This document shows, piece after piece, positions 53,118 through 61,139 of a stretch of DNA of 64,000 nucleotides (the first letter of the stretch is position 1; every line of letters begins with the position of its first letter). The position numbers were made by a program, and so were the translations under genes. Below the pieces are notes generated by a model that was not told where the DNA came from, made no database searches, and saw only the letters and a program-made list of their open reading frames with translations. The stretch comes from M3007 sp044226205 (GTDB lineage: Bacteria > Bacteroidota > Bacteroidia > Chitinophagales > Saprospiraceae): NCBI GenBank assembly GCA_044226205.1, contig JBGAHL010000002.1, positions 402,876 through 466,875 of the forward strand. The letters are read 5' to 3'.

Positions 53118-53220
53118 TTGAAGAATGAAGATTGAAGAATGATTATTGAAGATTGAAGATTTTGTTCCAATCGTAAAAAATCTTCATTCTTCAATAATCA
53201 ATCTTCAATCTTCAATCATC
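53112..53220. repeat. inverted array of GATTGAA-type repeats
   Basis: Units of GATTGAAGA and GAATGAAGA at 53112-53163 are mirrored by TCTTCAATC and TCTTCATTC at about 53180-53220, giving a foldback of about 40-45 bases per arm. It starts at the stop codon of the helical-repeat gene. A further run of TTATCAACC-type repeats is at 53306-53341. Confidence 0.75.
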
Positions 53221-53305
53221 ACGCTTTTACGAAACGCGCCCGAACGAATTCCTTCGATCGGGCGCGCAGCAGATTTTTATCACACGTTAAAAGTATGCCG
53301 GGGCT

Positions 53306-53341
53306 TTATCAACCTTATCAACCTATAAACTTTATCAACCA
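53306..53341. repeat. short TTATCAACC repeat run
   Basis: Three to four units of (T)TATCAACC(T) in a row, similar to one arm of the array at 14564-14629 and to the outer ends of the palindrome at 19484-19544. It lies in the gap before the PPIase stop. Confidence 0.6.
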
Positions 53342-53378
53342 AAATAGCCCTCGTGTTCAAATCTTCCCGGCGTGAACA

Positions 53379-55361
53379 TCAGGGCCTGCGTACGAGGGTT
53401 TTCAGCACCTCTTCGTTGACCTGCACGGGGTATTCCTTGCGCAGTTCTTCGATCCATTGTTTTTCCAGATAATCCTGATAATCGGCGACGGCGTAGCCGC
53501 GGGCGTCGGACAAGCCTTTGGGCGCGGGCGGCTCGATGGCTTCCACTTTGAAGAAAGTCGTGATTTTGGTCGTGGTATCCACTTTGGACTCGTTCATGGC
53601 GCCAGCCATCCACTTGCCTTCGAGGTCCTTGTTTTTGCCTTTTTCGTATTTTTTCTCCGTGACCATGACCAGTTCGGGCTGGCCTTTTTTGTTGAATTTC
53701 TTGAGCACGTCGGCCGCCGGTTTTTTGGCAGCGAAGTCGCGCACTTTTTTGACCACGGCAGGGTCGTCGGATTTGATTGTGTAGTTGCTCACCGTGGCGC
53801 GTTCGTCCCACTTGTATTTGCCGGCGAGGTTGGTGCGGAAGTATTGCTCGAGGCCGACGCTGTCGGTGTTGGCGCGGTCCCAGACGTATTGTTTGGTGGC
53901 GTCGAAGAGCAGGATGCCTTCTTCGTATTCGCGCATGAGCGACTTGAAGTCGGGGTATTTTTTCTCGAGTTGGGTTTCTTCAAACTGCATGGCCGTTTCG
54001 TCGGTCCAGCTTTTGTACAGTTTGCTGACCGTTTCGTTGACCGGGTAGCCTTTGCCGCGCATGCGGTCGCGGCTGGCGCGGACGCAGTATTCTTCGAAAT
54101 CGGCGACCGTGTATTTTTTATCGGGGCCAAACTGCATCAGCACGGTTTGCGGGTGTGCAGGGTTGGGTTTCCAGCGGAAGGTATGGAACAGCGTATCGTG
54201 TTGCTGGGCAGTCCACTGGGCCAATGCTTCGGGATATTCCTTGTAGTTGCCTTCGCGTTTGATGCGGCTGATCATGCTTTGCTTCGCAATTTCGCTGCGG
54301 CTGTCGCGCTTGACACGCTCGGTAAGGCCGCGTTTCATTTGTTCGAAGGGACCAACGCCGCGGCGGCTGACCCGTTTGACGATGTGGAAGCCGATGGTGG
54401 TTTCGACGGGTTGGGTATAGTCGCCGTCCTTGGCCAGGGCGAAGGCGGCGTCTTCGAAGTTTTTCTGGTAGCGATTGATGCCGAAGAAGCCGATGTAGCC
54501 GCCTTTGGCGGCGGTGTTTTTGTCTTCGGAGTAACGGGCGCAGACTTCGTCCCATTTTGCCCCGGTTTGCAGGGCGGCATACACGCTGTCGGCGCGCATA
54601 CGGGCCTGGGCCTGTTTTTCGGGGGTATCGCCTTTGCGGATCAGGATCTGGGCCACTTCCATTTCACCGCGGGCGGGGCGGAAGCCGTTGACACGCACGA
54701 CGTGGTAGCCGCCGTTGGAGCGCACGGGGCCTACGATATCGCCGGGTTTGGCCGAGTAAACGGCTTTTTCCATCTCATAATAACCGTCGGGCAGCATGGC
54801 ATTGACATAGCCGAGGTTGCCGCGATTTTCTTTCACCGTTTTGTCCATCGAGCTGTCGATGGCCATTTGCTCGAAGTTCTTGCCGCTGCGCACCATTTTG
54901 AGGATGTTTTGGGCGCGGTTGTAGGCGATGAGGGTGTCCTTGGCCGAAGCGTTGCGGTCGCAGGCGATGAAGATGTGACTGATATCCGCGTCCTGCTGCA
55001 TACGATCGTATGCTTCCCGAACGAGTTTGTCGGTCACTTCCTTGTCCACCAGATAGGAGTTGGCGAGTTGGCGGCGGTAGCCGTCGAGCTCGGTTTTGGT
55101 GGCCGATACGGTATCGAGGTGCATGTCGCGGGCTTTTTGCACCTTGAGTTTGAACTTGATGTAAAGGTCGAGGTATTCGCGAAGCGAGGCTTCGGAAAAG
55201 TCGGCCTTGTCCTGGTTGGTTTTGGCGTAGATGTACTTGAACTCATCGACGCGAACGGGATTGCCTTTAACCGTGAACAGCACGGGGTTGGTATCCTGGG
55301 CCAGTGCGGAGCCTGCCAGGAAGAGGAACAGGCCGATAAAGGCGATCAGTTTGTTTCGCAT
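53379..55361 (-). CDS. periplasmic peptidyl-prolyl isomerase/chaperone, SurA/PpiC type
   Basis: 660 residues. Signal peptide (KLIAFIGLFLFLAGSALA). A SurA-like N-terminal chaperone part is followed by two parvulin domains at about 125-225 (ISHIFIACD, GYHVVRV) and 235-335 (VAQILIRKG, GFHIVKRV), then a long helical C-terminal region. It should help fold outer-membrane proteins. The second domain keeps the usual order of parvulin signature strands. A single-gene unit between the repeat arrays and recJ. Confidence 0.9.
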   Translation of the reverse strand: MRNKLIAFIGLFLFLAGSALAQDTNPVLFTVKGNPVRVDEFKYIYAKTNQDKADFSEASLREYLDLYIKFKLKVQKARDMHLDTVSATKTELDGYRRQLANSYLVDKEVTDKLVREAYDRMQQDADISHIFIACDRNASAKDTLIAYNRAQNILKMVRSGKNFEQMAIDSSMDKTVKENRGNLGYVNAMLPDGYYEMEKAVYSAKPGDIVGPVRSNGGYHVVRVNGFRPARGEMEVAQILIRKGDTPEKQAQARMRADSVYAALQTGAKWDEVCARYSEDKNTAAKGGYIGFFGINRYQKNFEDAAFALAKDGDYTQPVETTIGFHIVKRVSRRGVGPFEQMKRGLTERVKRDSRSEIAKQSMISRIKREGNYKEYPEALAQWTAQQHDTLFHTFRWKPNPAHPQTVLMQFGPDKKYTVADFEEYCVRASRDRMRGKGYPVNETVSKLYKSWTDETAMQFEETQLEKKYPDFKSLMREYEEGILLFDATKQYVWDRANTDSVGLEQYFRTNLAGKYKWDERATVSNYTIKSDDPAVVKKVRDFAAKKPAADVLKKFNKKGQPELVMVTEKKYEKGKNKDLEGKWMAGAMNESKVDTTTKITTFFKVEAIEPPAPKGLSDARGYAVADYQDYLEKQWIEELRKEYPVQVNEEVLKTLVRRP

Positions 55362-55521
55362 AATTTGTAAGGAAGTTGTGGCGTGACTTTATGAAAATGG
55401 GTAAAAAAGGCGGGCAAAATTAGAAAAGCAGGCGGGAAAGGTGGGCAGAAGGCCGGGTTTTGTAAAATGTTAACAGGGGATGGATGATGGTAGCGGAAAG
55501 GCGCATTCGCAGCGGCCCGCG

Positions 55522-57225
55522 TCATTCGACGATCCGCATTGCTTTCACGTAAATGCTCAGGCGCTGTTCGCCGCGCCAGGTGTCCTCGTGCAGGCTGTAT
55601 GCCACGTCGAATTTGCGGTCTTTCAGGTCGCGGAATACCTCTCCCAGGCCAAAACCCACGCCTTTGGCCTCCGTCTCGCGGCCCTCCTGGCAGAGGGAAA
55701 GTTTGACGTGGTTGTTGGCCAGAAAACGGCTTTTGCCCGAATCGACGACGTTACGGGTGATGAACACAGGGCTCATGTTGTGCGGGCCAAACGGCGCGAA
55801 TTGCCGCAGGGTGCGCCAGAATCGGGGGGTGATGTCGGAAAAATCGAGCTCGGCGCTCAGGGGCAGGACGGGGTGTTCGTCTTCGGGCCGCAGGGTGGTC
55901 TGCACCAGTTGTTCGAAACGCCGTGCGAAGGCCGGCACATTTTCAACCGGCAGTTGCATGCCTGCGGCGTGCGCATGGCCACCGTAGGAGTAAAAAAGTT
56001 CTTCGCATTGTTGCAGGGCATCGTACAGGTCGAAGCCGGGCACCGAACGCGCCGAGCCCACGGCCCTGCCTTCGCTTTCGGTCAGGATCACGGAGGGGCG
56101 ATGAAACCGTTCGGCCATCCGGCTTGCGGCGATGCCGATGATGCCTTTGTGCCACAGCGGGTTGAAGAGCACGATGCTTTTGCGGTCGGCCCAGTCGTCC
56201 AGGTCAAGGAAGTTGCGGTACGCCTCGTCGGTCATGGCAAAATCGACTTCGCGGCGCTGGCGGTTGCGTTGCACGAGGGCGGTGGCATTGTCGAGTGCAC
56301 TGTTTTTGTCGGCGCTGAGCAGCAGCCGCACGGCTTCGCGGGCGTCGCCAAGGCGGCCGGCGGCATTGATGAGCGGGCCCAGGCCGAACACGAGGTCGTT
56401 GATTTCCAGCGGGTAGCTGCGCCCGCAGCGATTGACCAGCGCCCACAGCCCCAGGCGAGGGTTGTGGTTGATCCTTTCCAGTCCGAAATAGGCCAGTACG
56501 CGGTTTTCACCAGTCATGGGCACCACATCGCAGGCAATACTGACCACCACCAGATCGAGCAAGTGCCCGACTTCCTCGGCCGGCGTATCCTGTTTCAGGG
56601 CGTAAGCCTGGGCCAGTTTGAACGCAATGCCGCAGCCGCTCAGGTCCTTGTAGGGATACGGGCAATCGGGTCGTTTCGGGTCGAGATTGGCCACTGCCGC
56701 AGGCAGGGTATCGTCGGGCAAATGGTGGTCGCAAACGATAAAATCGATTCCCAGGGCGTTTGCCTTCGCCACCGCCTCATGGGCCTTGATGCCGCAATCC
56801 ATGGCGATAATGAGGCTGCACCCTTGCCGGTGGGCATAGTCGACGCCAGCCAGGCTGACGCCGTAGCCCTCCTTGTCGCGGTCGGGCAGGTAGTAATCCA
56901 GATCGCGGTAGAACCCCGACAAAAAAGCGTACATGAGGGCCACGCTGGTGGTGCCGTCCACGTCGTAGTCGCCATAAAGCAGGATACGTTCTCCCCGGCG
57001 GACGGCCTGTTCGAGTCGTTCGACGGCGAGGTCCATATCGCGCATCAGGAAGGGGTCGTGGAGTTGGTCGAGCGAGGGACGAAAGAAGCGATGGGCGTCG
57101 TCGTAGGTCAAAATACCGCGTTGCACCAGGAGTCGGCAAAAAACCGGCGACACGGAAAGTTGTTTCTGCAGTTGCTGCGCTGCAGTTTCATCGGTTGGAA
57201 TGGGGAGCCATCGGTGCTCTTTCAT
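55522..57225 (-). CDS. recJ: single-stranded-DNA exonuclease RecJ
   Basis: 567 residues from the ATG at 57225; an upstream ATG at 57363 would overlap the divergent gene and give a non-conserved leader. DHH-family metal motifs are present: GDYDVDGTTS (Asp86, Asp88, Asp90), MDCG (Asp143) and DHH (166-168). A DHHA1 domain follows with the SVPGFDLY and YGGHAHAAGM signatures, and an OB-fold end. RecJ degrades 5' ends in mismatch repair and recombination. Divergent from the GH57 gene. Confidence 0.94.
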   Translation of the reverse strand: MKEHRWLPIPTDETAAQQLQKQLSVSPVFCRLLVQRGILTYDDAHRFFRPSLDQLHDPFLMRDMDLAVERLEQAVRRGERILLYGDYDVDGTTSVALMYAFLSGFYRDLDYYLPDRDKEGYGVSLAGVDYAHRQGCSLIIAMDCGIKAHEAVAKANALGIDFIVCDHHLPDDTLPAAVANLDPKRPDCPYPYKDLSGCGIAFKLAQAYALKQDTPAEEVGHLLDLVVVSIACDVVPMTGENRVLAYFGLERINHNPRLGLWALVNRCGRSYPLEINDLVFGLGPLINAAGRLGDAREAVRLLLSADKNSALDNATALVQRNRQRREVDFAMTDEAYRNFLDLDDWADRKSIVLFNPLWHKGIIGIAASRMAERFHRPSVILTESEGRAVGSARSVPGFDLYDALQQCEELFYSYGGHAHAAGMQLPVENVPAFARRFEQLVQTTLRPEDEHPVLPLSAELDFSDITPRFWRTLRQFAPFGPHNMSPVFITRNVVDSGKSRFLANNHVKLSLCQEGRETEAKGVGFGLGEVFRDLKDRKFDVAYSLHEDTWRGEQRLSIYVKAMRIVE

Positions 57226-57346
57226 ATCATCATTCGGGGAAGGTACGCCGAGCGAAGGTAGTTGCCGGTGAAAAATTTTGGGTGAAATGCAGCCTTCACC
57301 CGCTAATTTTTTTTCAAAATTGTCCGCCCTAATCTGTTGCTCCGAT

Positions 57347-59773
57347 ATGTCGCGTTCAAACAAGTTTGTCTGTATTCACGGCCATTTTTATCAACCTCCG
57401 AGGGAAAATGCATGGCTCGAAGTGGTTGAGCAACAGGAGACTGCGAGGCCTTATCACGATTGGAACCAGCGCATTACGTTCGAATGTTACGAACCGAATG
57501 CAGCCGCCCGCATCAAGGACGGCACAGGCTGGATCACCAAAATCCGCAATAATTACAACCGCATTTCCTGGAATTTCGGCCCTACCCTGCTCTCCTGGCT
57601 CGAAAAAGCCAACCCCGACGTGTACCATTTGTTGCAGCAGGCCGACCGCCGCAGCAGCGAACGTTACGGCGGGCACGGCAGCGCCATGGCGCAGGCGCAC
57701 AGCCACCTGATTTTGCCGCTGGCCAATTACCGCGACAAGATCACGCAGGTCTGGTGGGGCATCCGCGATTTTGAATACCGTTTCGGGCGCTACCCCGAGG
57801 GCCTGTGGCTGCCCGAACTGGCCGTTGATACCGAAACGCTCGAAGTGCTGGCGTCTCATGGCATCGTTTTTACGGTGCTTTCGCCGCGTCAGGCCAAAGC
57901 CATCCGCAAAACCGGCGAAACCGGCTGGCGCGAGGTCAACGAATCCACCCTCGATACCCGCCGGCCTTACTGGTGCCTGCTGCCCAGCGGCCGGCGCATC
58001 GCCCTGTTTTTTTACCACGGAGGCATTGCCCACGACGTGGCTTTCGGAGGCCTGCTCGACAACGGCAAAGCCTACGCCGAACGCCTGCTCGCCTCTTTCG
58101 ACAACAACGACGAGCCCCAACTCGTCCACCTCGCCACCGACGGTGAAAGCTACGGCCACCACCACCGCTACGGCGAGATGGCGCTGGCCGCCTGCCTCAA
58201 CCATATCGAGGACAGCGGACGGGCTTCGCTGAGCAACTACGCGGCGTTTCTCGAACAGTTTCCGCCGCAATACGAGGTCATGGTCCACGAAAACTCCTCG
58301 TGGAGCTGCGCTCACGGCGTGGAGCGCTGGCGCTCCGACTGCGGCTGCAACAGCGGATCGAACCCCGGCTGGCACCAGCGCTGGCGGGCGCCCCTGCGCG
58401 ATACGCTCAACTGGCTGCGCGACCGGCTGATCCCCTTGTTCGAGCAGGAAGGCGCGCGTTTGTTCCGCGACCCCTGGGCCGCCCGCAACGATTACATCGA
58501 CGTCATGCTTCGCCGCGACGAGGCTTCCGTGGCCGCTTTTTTGGCCAAACACGCCCGCCGCCCTCTGAGTCCGCTCGAAGAAGTGACCGCCTTGCGGCTG
58601 ATGCAGCTGCAACGCTATTCGGTGCTCATGTTTACCAGCTGCGGGTGGTTTTTTGATGAAATTTCGGGCATCGAGACCAACCAGATCCTGCAATACGCCT
58701 TGCGGGCCATGGACTATGCCCAGGACCTTTCGGGTATCGAACTGCACACCGAATTCGTGCGCCGCCTCTCGGCTGCGCCCAGCAACCGCTACGCCAACGG
58801 GGCGGTGAGTTATTTGAAAAACGTGGTGCCCACGAAGGTCGACCTGGCCCGGGTGGCCATGCACTTTGCCGTGGCCTCGGTCTTTGAGGAACGGCCGGAA
58901 GACCTCGACCTGTTCAATTACACCGCCAAGCCCGAATTCATCGAAGTCATCGAAGCGGGCACCCAGCGACTGGCGGCCGGGCGGCTGCTCATCCGGTCGA
59001 ACCTGACCCATTTCGAACGCGCATTCAGCTTCACCGCCCTCTACCTGGGGCAGCAGCACCTGATCGGCAACATCAGCGAAACCATGAATGCCGCCACCTT
59101 CGATGAAATGTACCAGAAAACCTCGGAGGCGTTTCGCAACGCGAACCTGGGGGATGTGATGGGTATTTTGCAGCAATATTTCGGGCCCGACAAGTTTTCG
59201 CTGAGCAGTCTTTTTACCGAAGAAAGGATCAAGATCATCCGCGACATTGCGCAGCAAAGCCTCGAACTGGCCGAACTGAACTTTCGCAACGTGTACAACG
59301 ACAACTACCAGCTGATGATCGGTCTGCCGGAAGCCGGCATGGCCATCCCCGATGCCTGGCGCAACGTGGCCGCTTACGTGCTCCACGCCGACCTGTTGCG
59401 TTTTCTGGCCCGCGACAACGGCAACAACCACCTGCCCGAATTGCGCCGCATCGCCGCCGATCTCAAACGCTGGGGCATCAAACTGTCCGACGACGAGGCC
59501 GTGCGACACGCTGCCAGCGAACGCATCCACGACGAATTGATGGCCATCTGGCGCTACGACGTGCCCCTTGCCCGCGTGCAACGACTGGCGGAAGTGCTGG
59601 TACAATTGTCCGACATGGGCCTGCAACCCCGCCTGAGCAGAAGTCAGAACATCTTCTTTCTCATCACCAAAGGCTACCGAAAAAACGAGTGGGATTTCGT
59701 CAGCGAAGACTGGAAAAAAGCGTTCGAAAAACTGTCCGAGCTGTTGCGGGTGCGCCTGAAATGGGCGCAGTAA
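57347..59773 (+). CDS. GH57-type protein with DUF3536
   Basis: 808 residues from the ATG at 57347; an in-frame ATG at 57278 lies within the recJ promoter side and adds an unlikely leader. The N-terminal GH57 domain begins with HGHFYQPPRENAWLE and continues with PEGLWLPELAVD and ATDGESYGHHHRYGE. The C-terminal DUF3536 region from about residue 400 is helical (FTSCGWFFDEISGIETNQILQY). Related proteins act on alpha-glucans (amylase or branching activity) in the cytoplasm; the exact reaction is unproven here. No signal peptide. Confidence 0.9.
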   Translation: MSRSNKFVCIHGHFYQPPRENAWLEVVEQQETARPYHDWNQRITFECYEPNAAARIKDGTGWITKIRNNYNRISWNFGPTLLSWLEKANPDVYHLLQQADRRSSERYGGHGSAMAQAHSHLILPLANYRDKITQVWWGIRDFEYRFGRYPEGLWLPELAVDTETLEVLASHGIVFTVLSPRQAKAIRKTGETGWREVNESTLDTRRPYWCLLPSGRRIALFFYHGGIAHDVAFGGLLDNGKAYAERLLASFDNNDEPQLVHLATDGESYGHHHRYGEMALAACLNHIEDSGRASLSNYAAFLEQFPPQYEVMVHENSSWSCAHGVERWRSDCGCNSGSNPGWHQRWRAPLRDTLNWLRDRLIPLFEQEGARLFRDPWAARNDYIDVMLRRDEASVAAFLAKHARRPLSPLEEVTALRLMQLQRYSVLMFTSCGWFFDEISGIETNQILQYALRAMDYAQDLSGIELHTEFVRRLSAAPSNRYANGAVSYLKNVVPTKVDLARVAMHFAVASVFEERPEDLDLFNYTAKPEFIEVIEAGTQRLAAGRLLIRSNLTHFERAFSFTALYLGQQHLIGNISETMNAATFDEMYQKTSEAFRNANLGDVMGILQQYFGPDKFSLSSLFTEERIKIIRDIAQQSLELAELNFRNVYNDNYQLMIGLPEAGMAIPDAWRNVAAYVLHADLLRFLARDNGNNHLPELRRIAADLKRWGIKLSDDEAVRHAASERIHDELMAIWRYDVPLARVQRLAEVLVQLSDMGLQPRLSRSQNIFFLITKGYRKNEWDFVSEDWKKAFEKLSELLRVRLKWAQ

Positions 59774-59835
59774 TACCTGCCGGCGCCCATGCTTGAAAGA
59801 AAGAAAACATGTGTCGGCAAAGACGAAAAACCGTC

Positions 59836-59870
59836 AAACTGCGACGGTGATCGTTTGCGACGCAGTTTTT
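59836..59870 (+). terminator. first terminator after the GH57 gene
   Basis: Stem AAACTGCG (59836-59843) / CGCAGTTT (59861-59868) followed by more T. Confidence 0.6.
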
Positions 59871-59926
59871 AGCCTAAAAAATTGCCATTCCCCCAAAAAT
59901 ACCTTCAAATTTGCACGACAAAGCGC

Positions 59927-59963
59927 AAGCCTTTCCGCGACAACCGTCCGGAAAGGCTTTTTT
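59927..59963 (+). terminator. second terminator, just ahead of the LOG gene
   Basis: Perfect 11-bp stem AAGCCTTTCCG (59927-59937) / CGGAAAGGCTT (59949-59959), then TTTT. It ends only about 28 bases before the LOG start codon, so that gene must have its own promoter inside or after it, or is controlled by read-through. Confidence 0.8.
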
Positions 59964-59991
59964 ATCCTGACCACTCGTCATTTCGATCATT

Positions 59992-60747
59992 ATGGAAAAT
60001 CTGGAAAAAAACGACCCGGAAGCATTCGACACCCCTGTACAAACGCCGGCGGGCAACCGCAAAATGAAGACCTGGAACAAGCTGCGCGGCGAAAACGCTT
60101 GGACGATGTTCAAGGTCATGGCTGAATTTGTCGATGGCTTCGAGGTACTGAATAACGTGGGGCCCTGCATCTCCATCTTCGGATCGGCCCGCACCAAACC
60201 CGGCACTTATTACTACGAACTCGCCACCCGCATCGCCGCCAAACTGACGGAAGAAGGCTACGGCATCATCACCGGCGGCGGCCCCGGCATCATGGAAGCC
60301 GGCAACAAGGGCGCCTGGATGAAAAGCGGCACCTCGGTGGGCCTCAACATCGACCTGCCCTTCGAGCAAAACCACAACCCGTTCATTGCCCCGGCCCTCA
60401 ACCTCAAACACCGCTATTTCTTCGTCCGCAAGGTCATGTTCGTCAAATACGCCCAGGGCTTCGTGGTCATGCCCGGCGGCTTCGGCACGCTCGACGAATT
60501 GTTCGAAGTGCTCACCCTCGTGCAGACCAAACGCATCACGCCGGTGCCTATCGTGCTGGTTGGCAAGGAGTTCTGGGAAGGGCTGCGCGACTGGATCGTA
60601 GAGGTCATGCTCAAGCGCCACCACAACATCCACGCGGAGGACATGAACCTGCTGCACATCACCGACGAACCCGACGAGGTAACGCGGATCATCAACGAGT
60701 TCTACGCTGGCGACAAGGAAGCCCTGTCGCCCAATTTCGAGTTGTAA
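59992..60747 (+). CDS. LOG-family protein (nucleoside 5'-monophosphate phosphoribohydrolase type)
   Basis: 251 residues. The two family motifs are GGGPGIMEAGNKGA (95-108) and PGGFGTLDE (161-169), where the Glu is catalytic. It is a Rossmann-like fold. Characterised relatives release the base from nucleoside monophosphates; some are cytokinin-activating enzymes. Which base this protein uses is unknown. Strong hairpin just upstream at 59927-59963. Confidence 0.93.
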   Translation: MENLEKNDPEAFDTPVQTPAGNRKMKTWNKLRGENAWTMFKVMAEFVDGFEVLNNVGPCISIFGSARTKPGTYYYELATRIAAKLTEEGYGIITGGGPGIMEAGNKGAWMKSGTSVGLNIDLPFEQNHNPFIAPALNLKHRYFFVRKVMFVKYAQGFVVMPGGFGTLDELFEVLTLVQTKRITPVPIVLVGKEFWEGLRDWIVEVMLKRHHNIHAEDMNLLHITDEPDEVTRIINEFYAGDKEALSPNFEL

Positions 60748-61139
60748 CCAAGGCTCCCCTGTTTTCATTTTTCCGGGTTGCGCACATTGCTCAGCCCCGG
60801 CCGTTTTTTAATTTTTTTTCAAAAACATCGCCTTTTTTAGTAAAAACAAAGATTTCACTACCTTCGAGGCATATTTTAATTTTTAATTTTTAATCCGAAA
60901 AATCTCATGGAAATGGAATTCCCTCACCTGTTTTAGGAACCACTGTGTTTTCTGTCAGGAACCTTTCTTTTTCCATTGTCTGCTTTCTTGTTTTAATGGG
61001 TTCGCCCGCAGCACTTTTTCTTTTCCCTGATTTAAGGGCAGTAAAAGTGGCTGGATCTGCTCGCATTATCCTTTTATCATAAGCCATGTCTGGTTTGACA
61101 CGGCGCGATGTTGCATTTTAACAGACTGAATTAATCATC
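60748..61139. other. gene-poor gap before the adhesin
   Basis: 392 bases. The first half is T/A-rich with several AT runs (60800-60895), suitable for promoters. A minus-strand frame of 60 codons at 60905-61087 has no recognisable family and no neighbour support. I see no RNA gene. Confidence 0.6.

Noticed and set aside
53457..55370. Long open frame antisense to the parvulin gene
   Set aside because: Low-complexity Phe/Val/Gly-rich translation without motifs; the minus-strand gene is well supported.
57356..59626. Long open frame antisense to the GH57 gene
   Set aside because: Shadow of a well-supported gene with no own motifs.
60905..61087. Small minus-strand frame of 60 codons
   Set aside because: No recognisable family, no neighbour on the same strand; could be chance.
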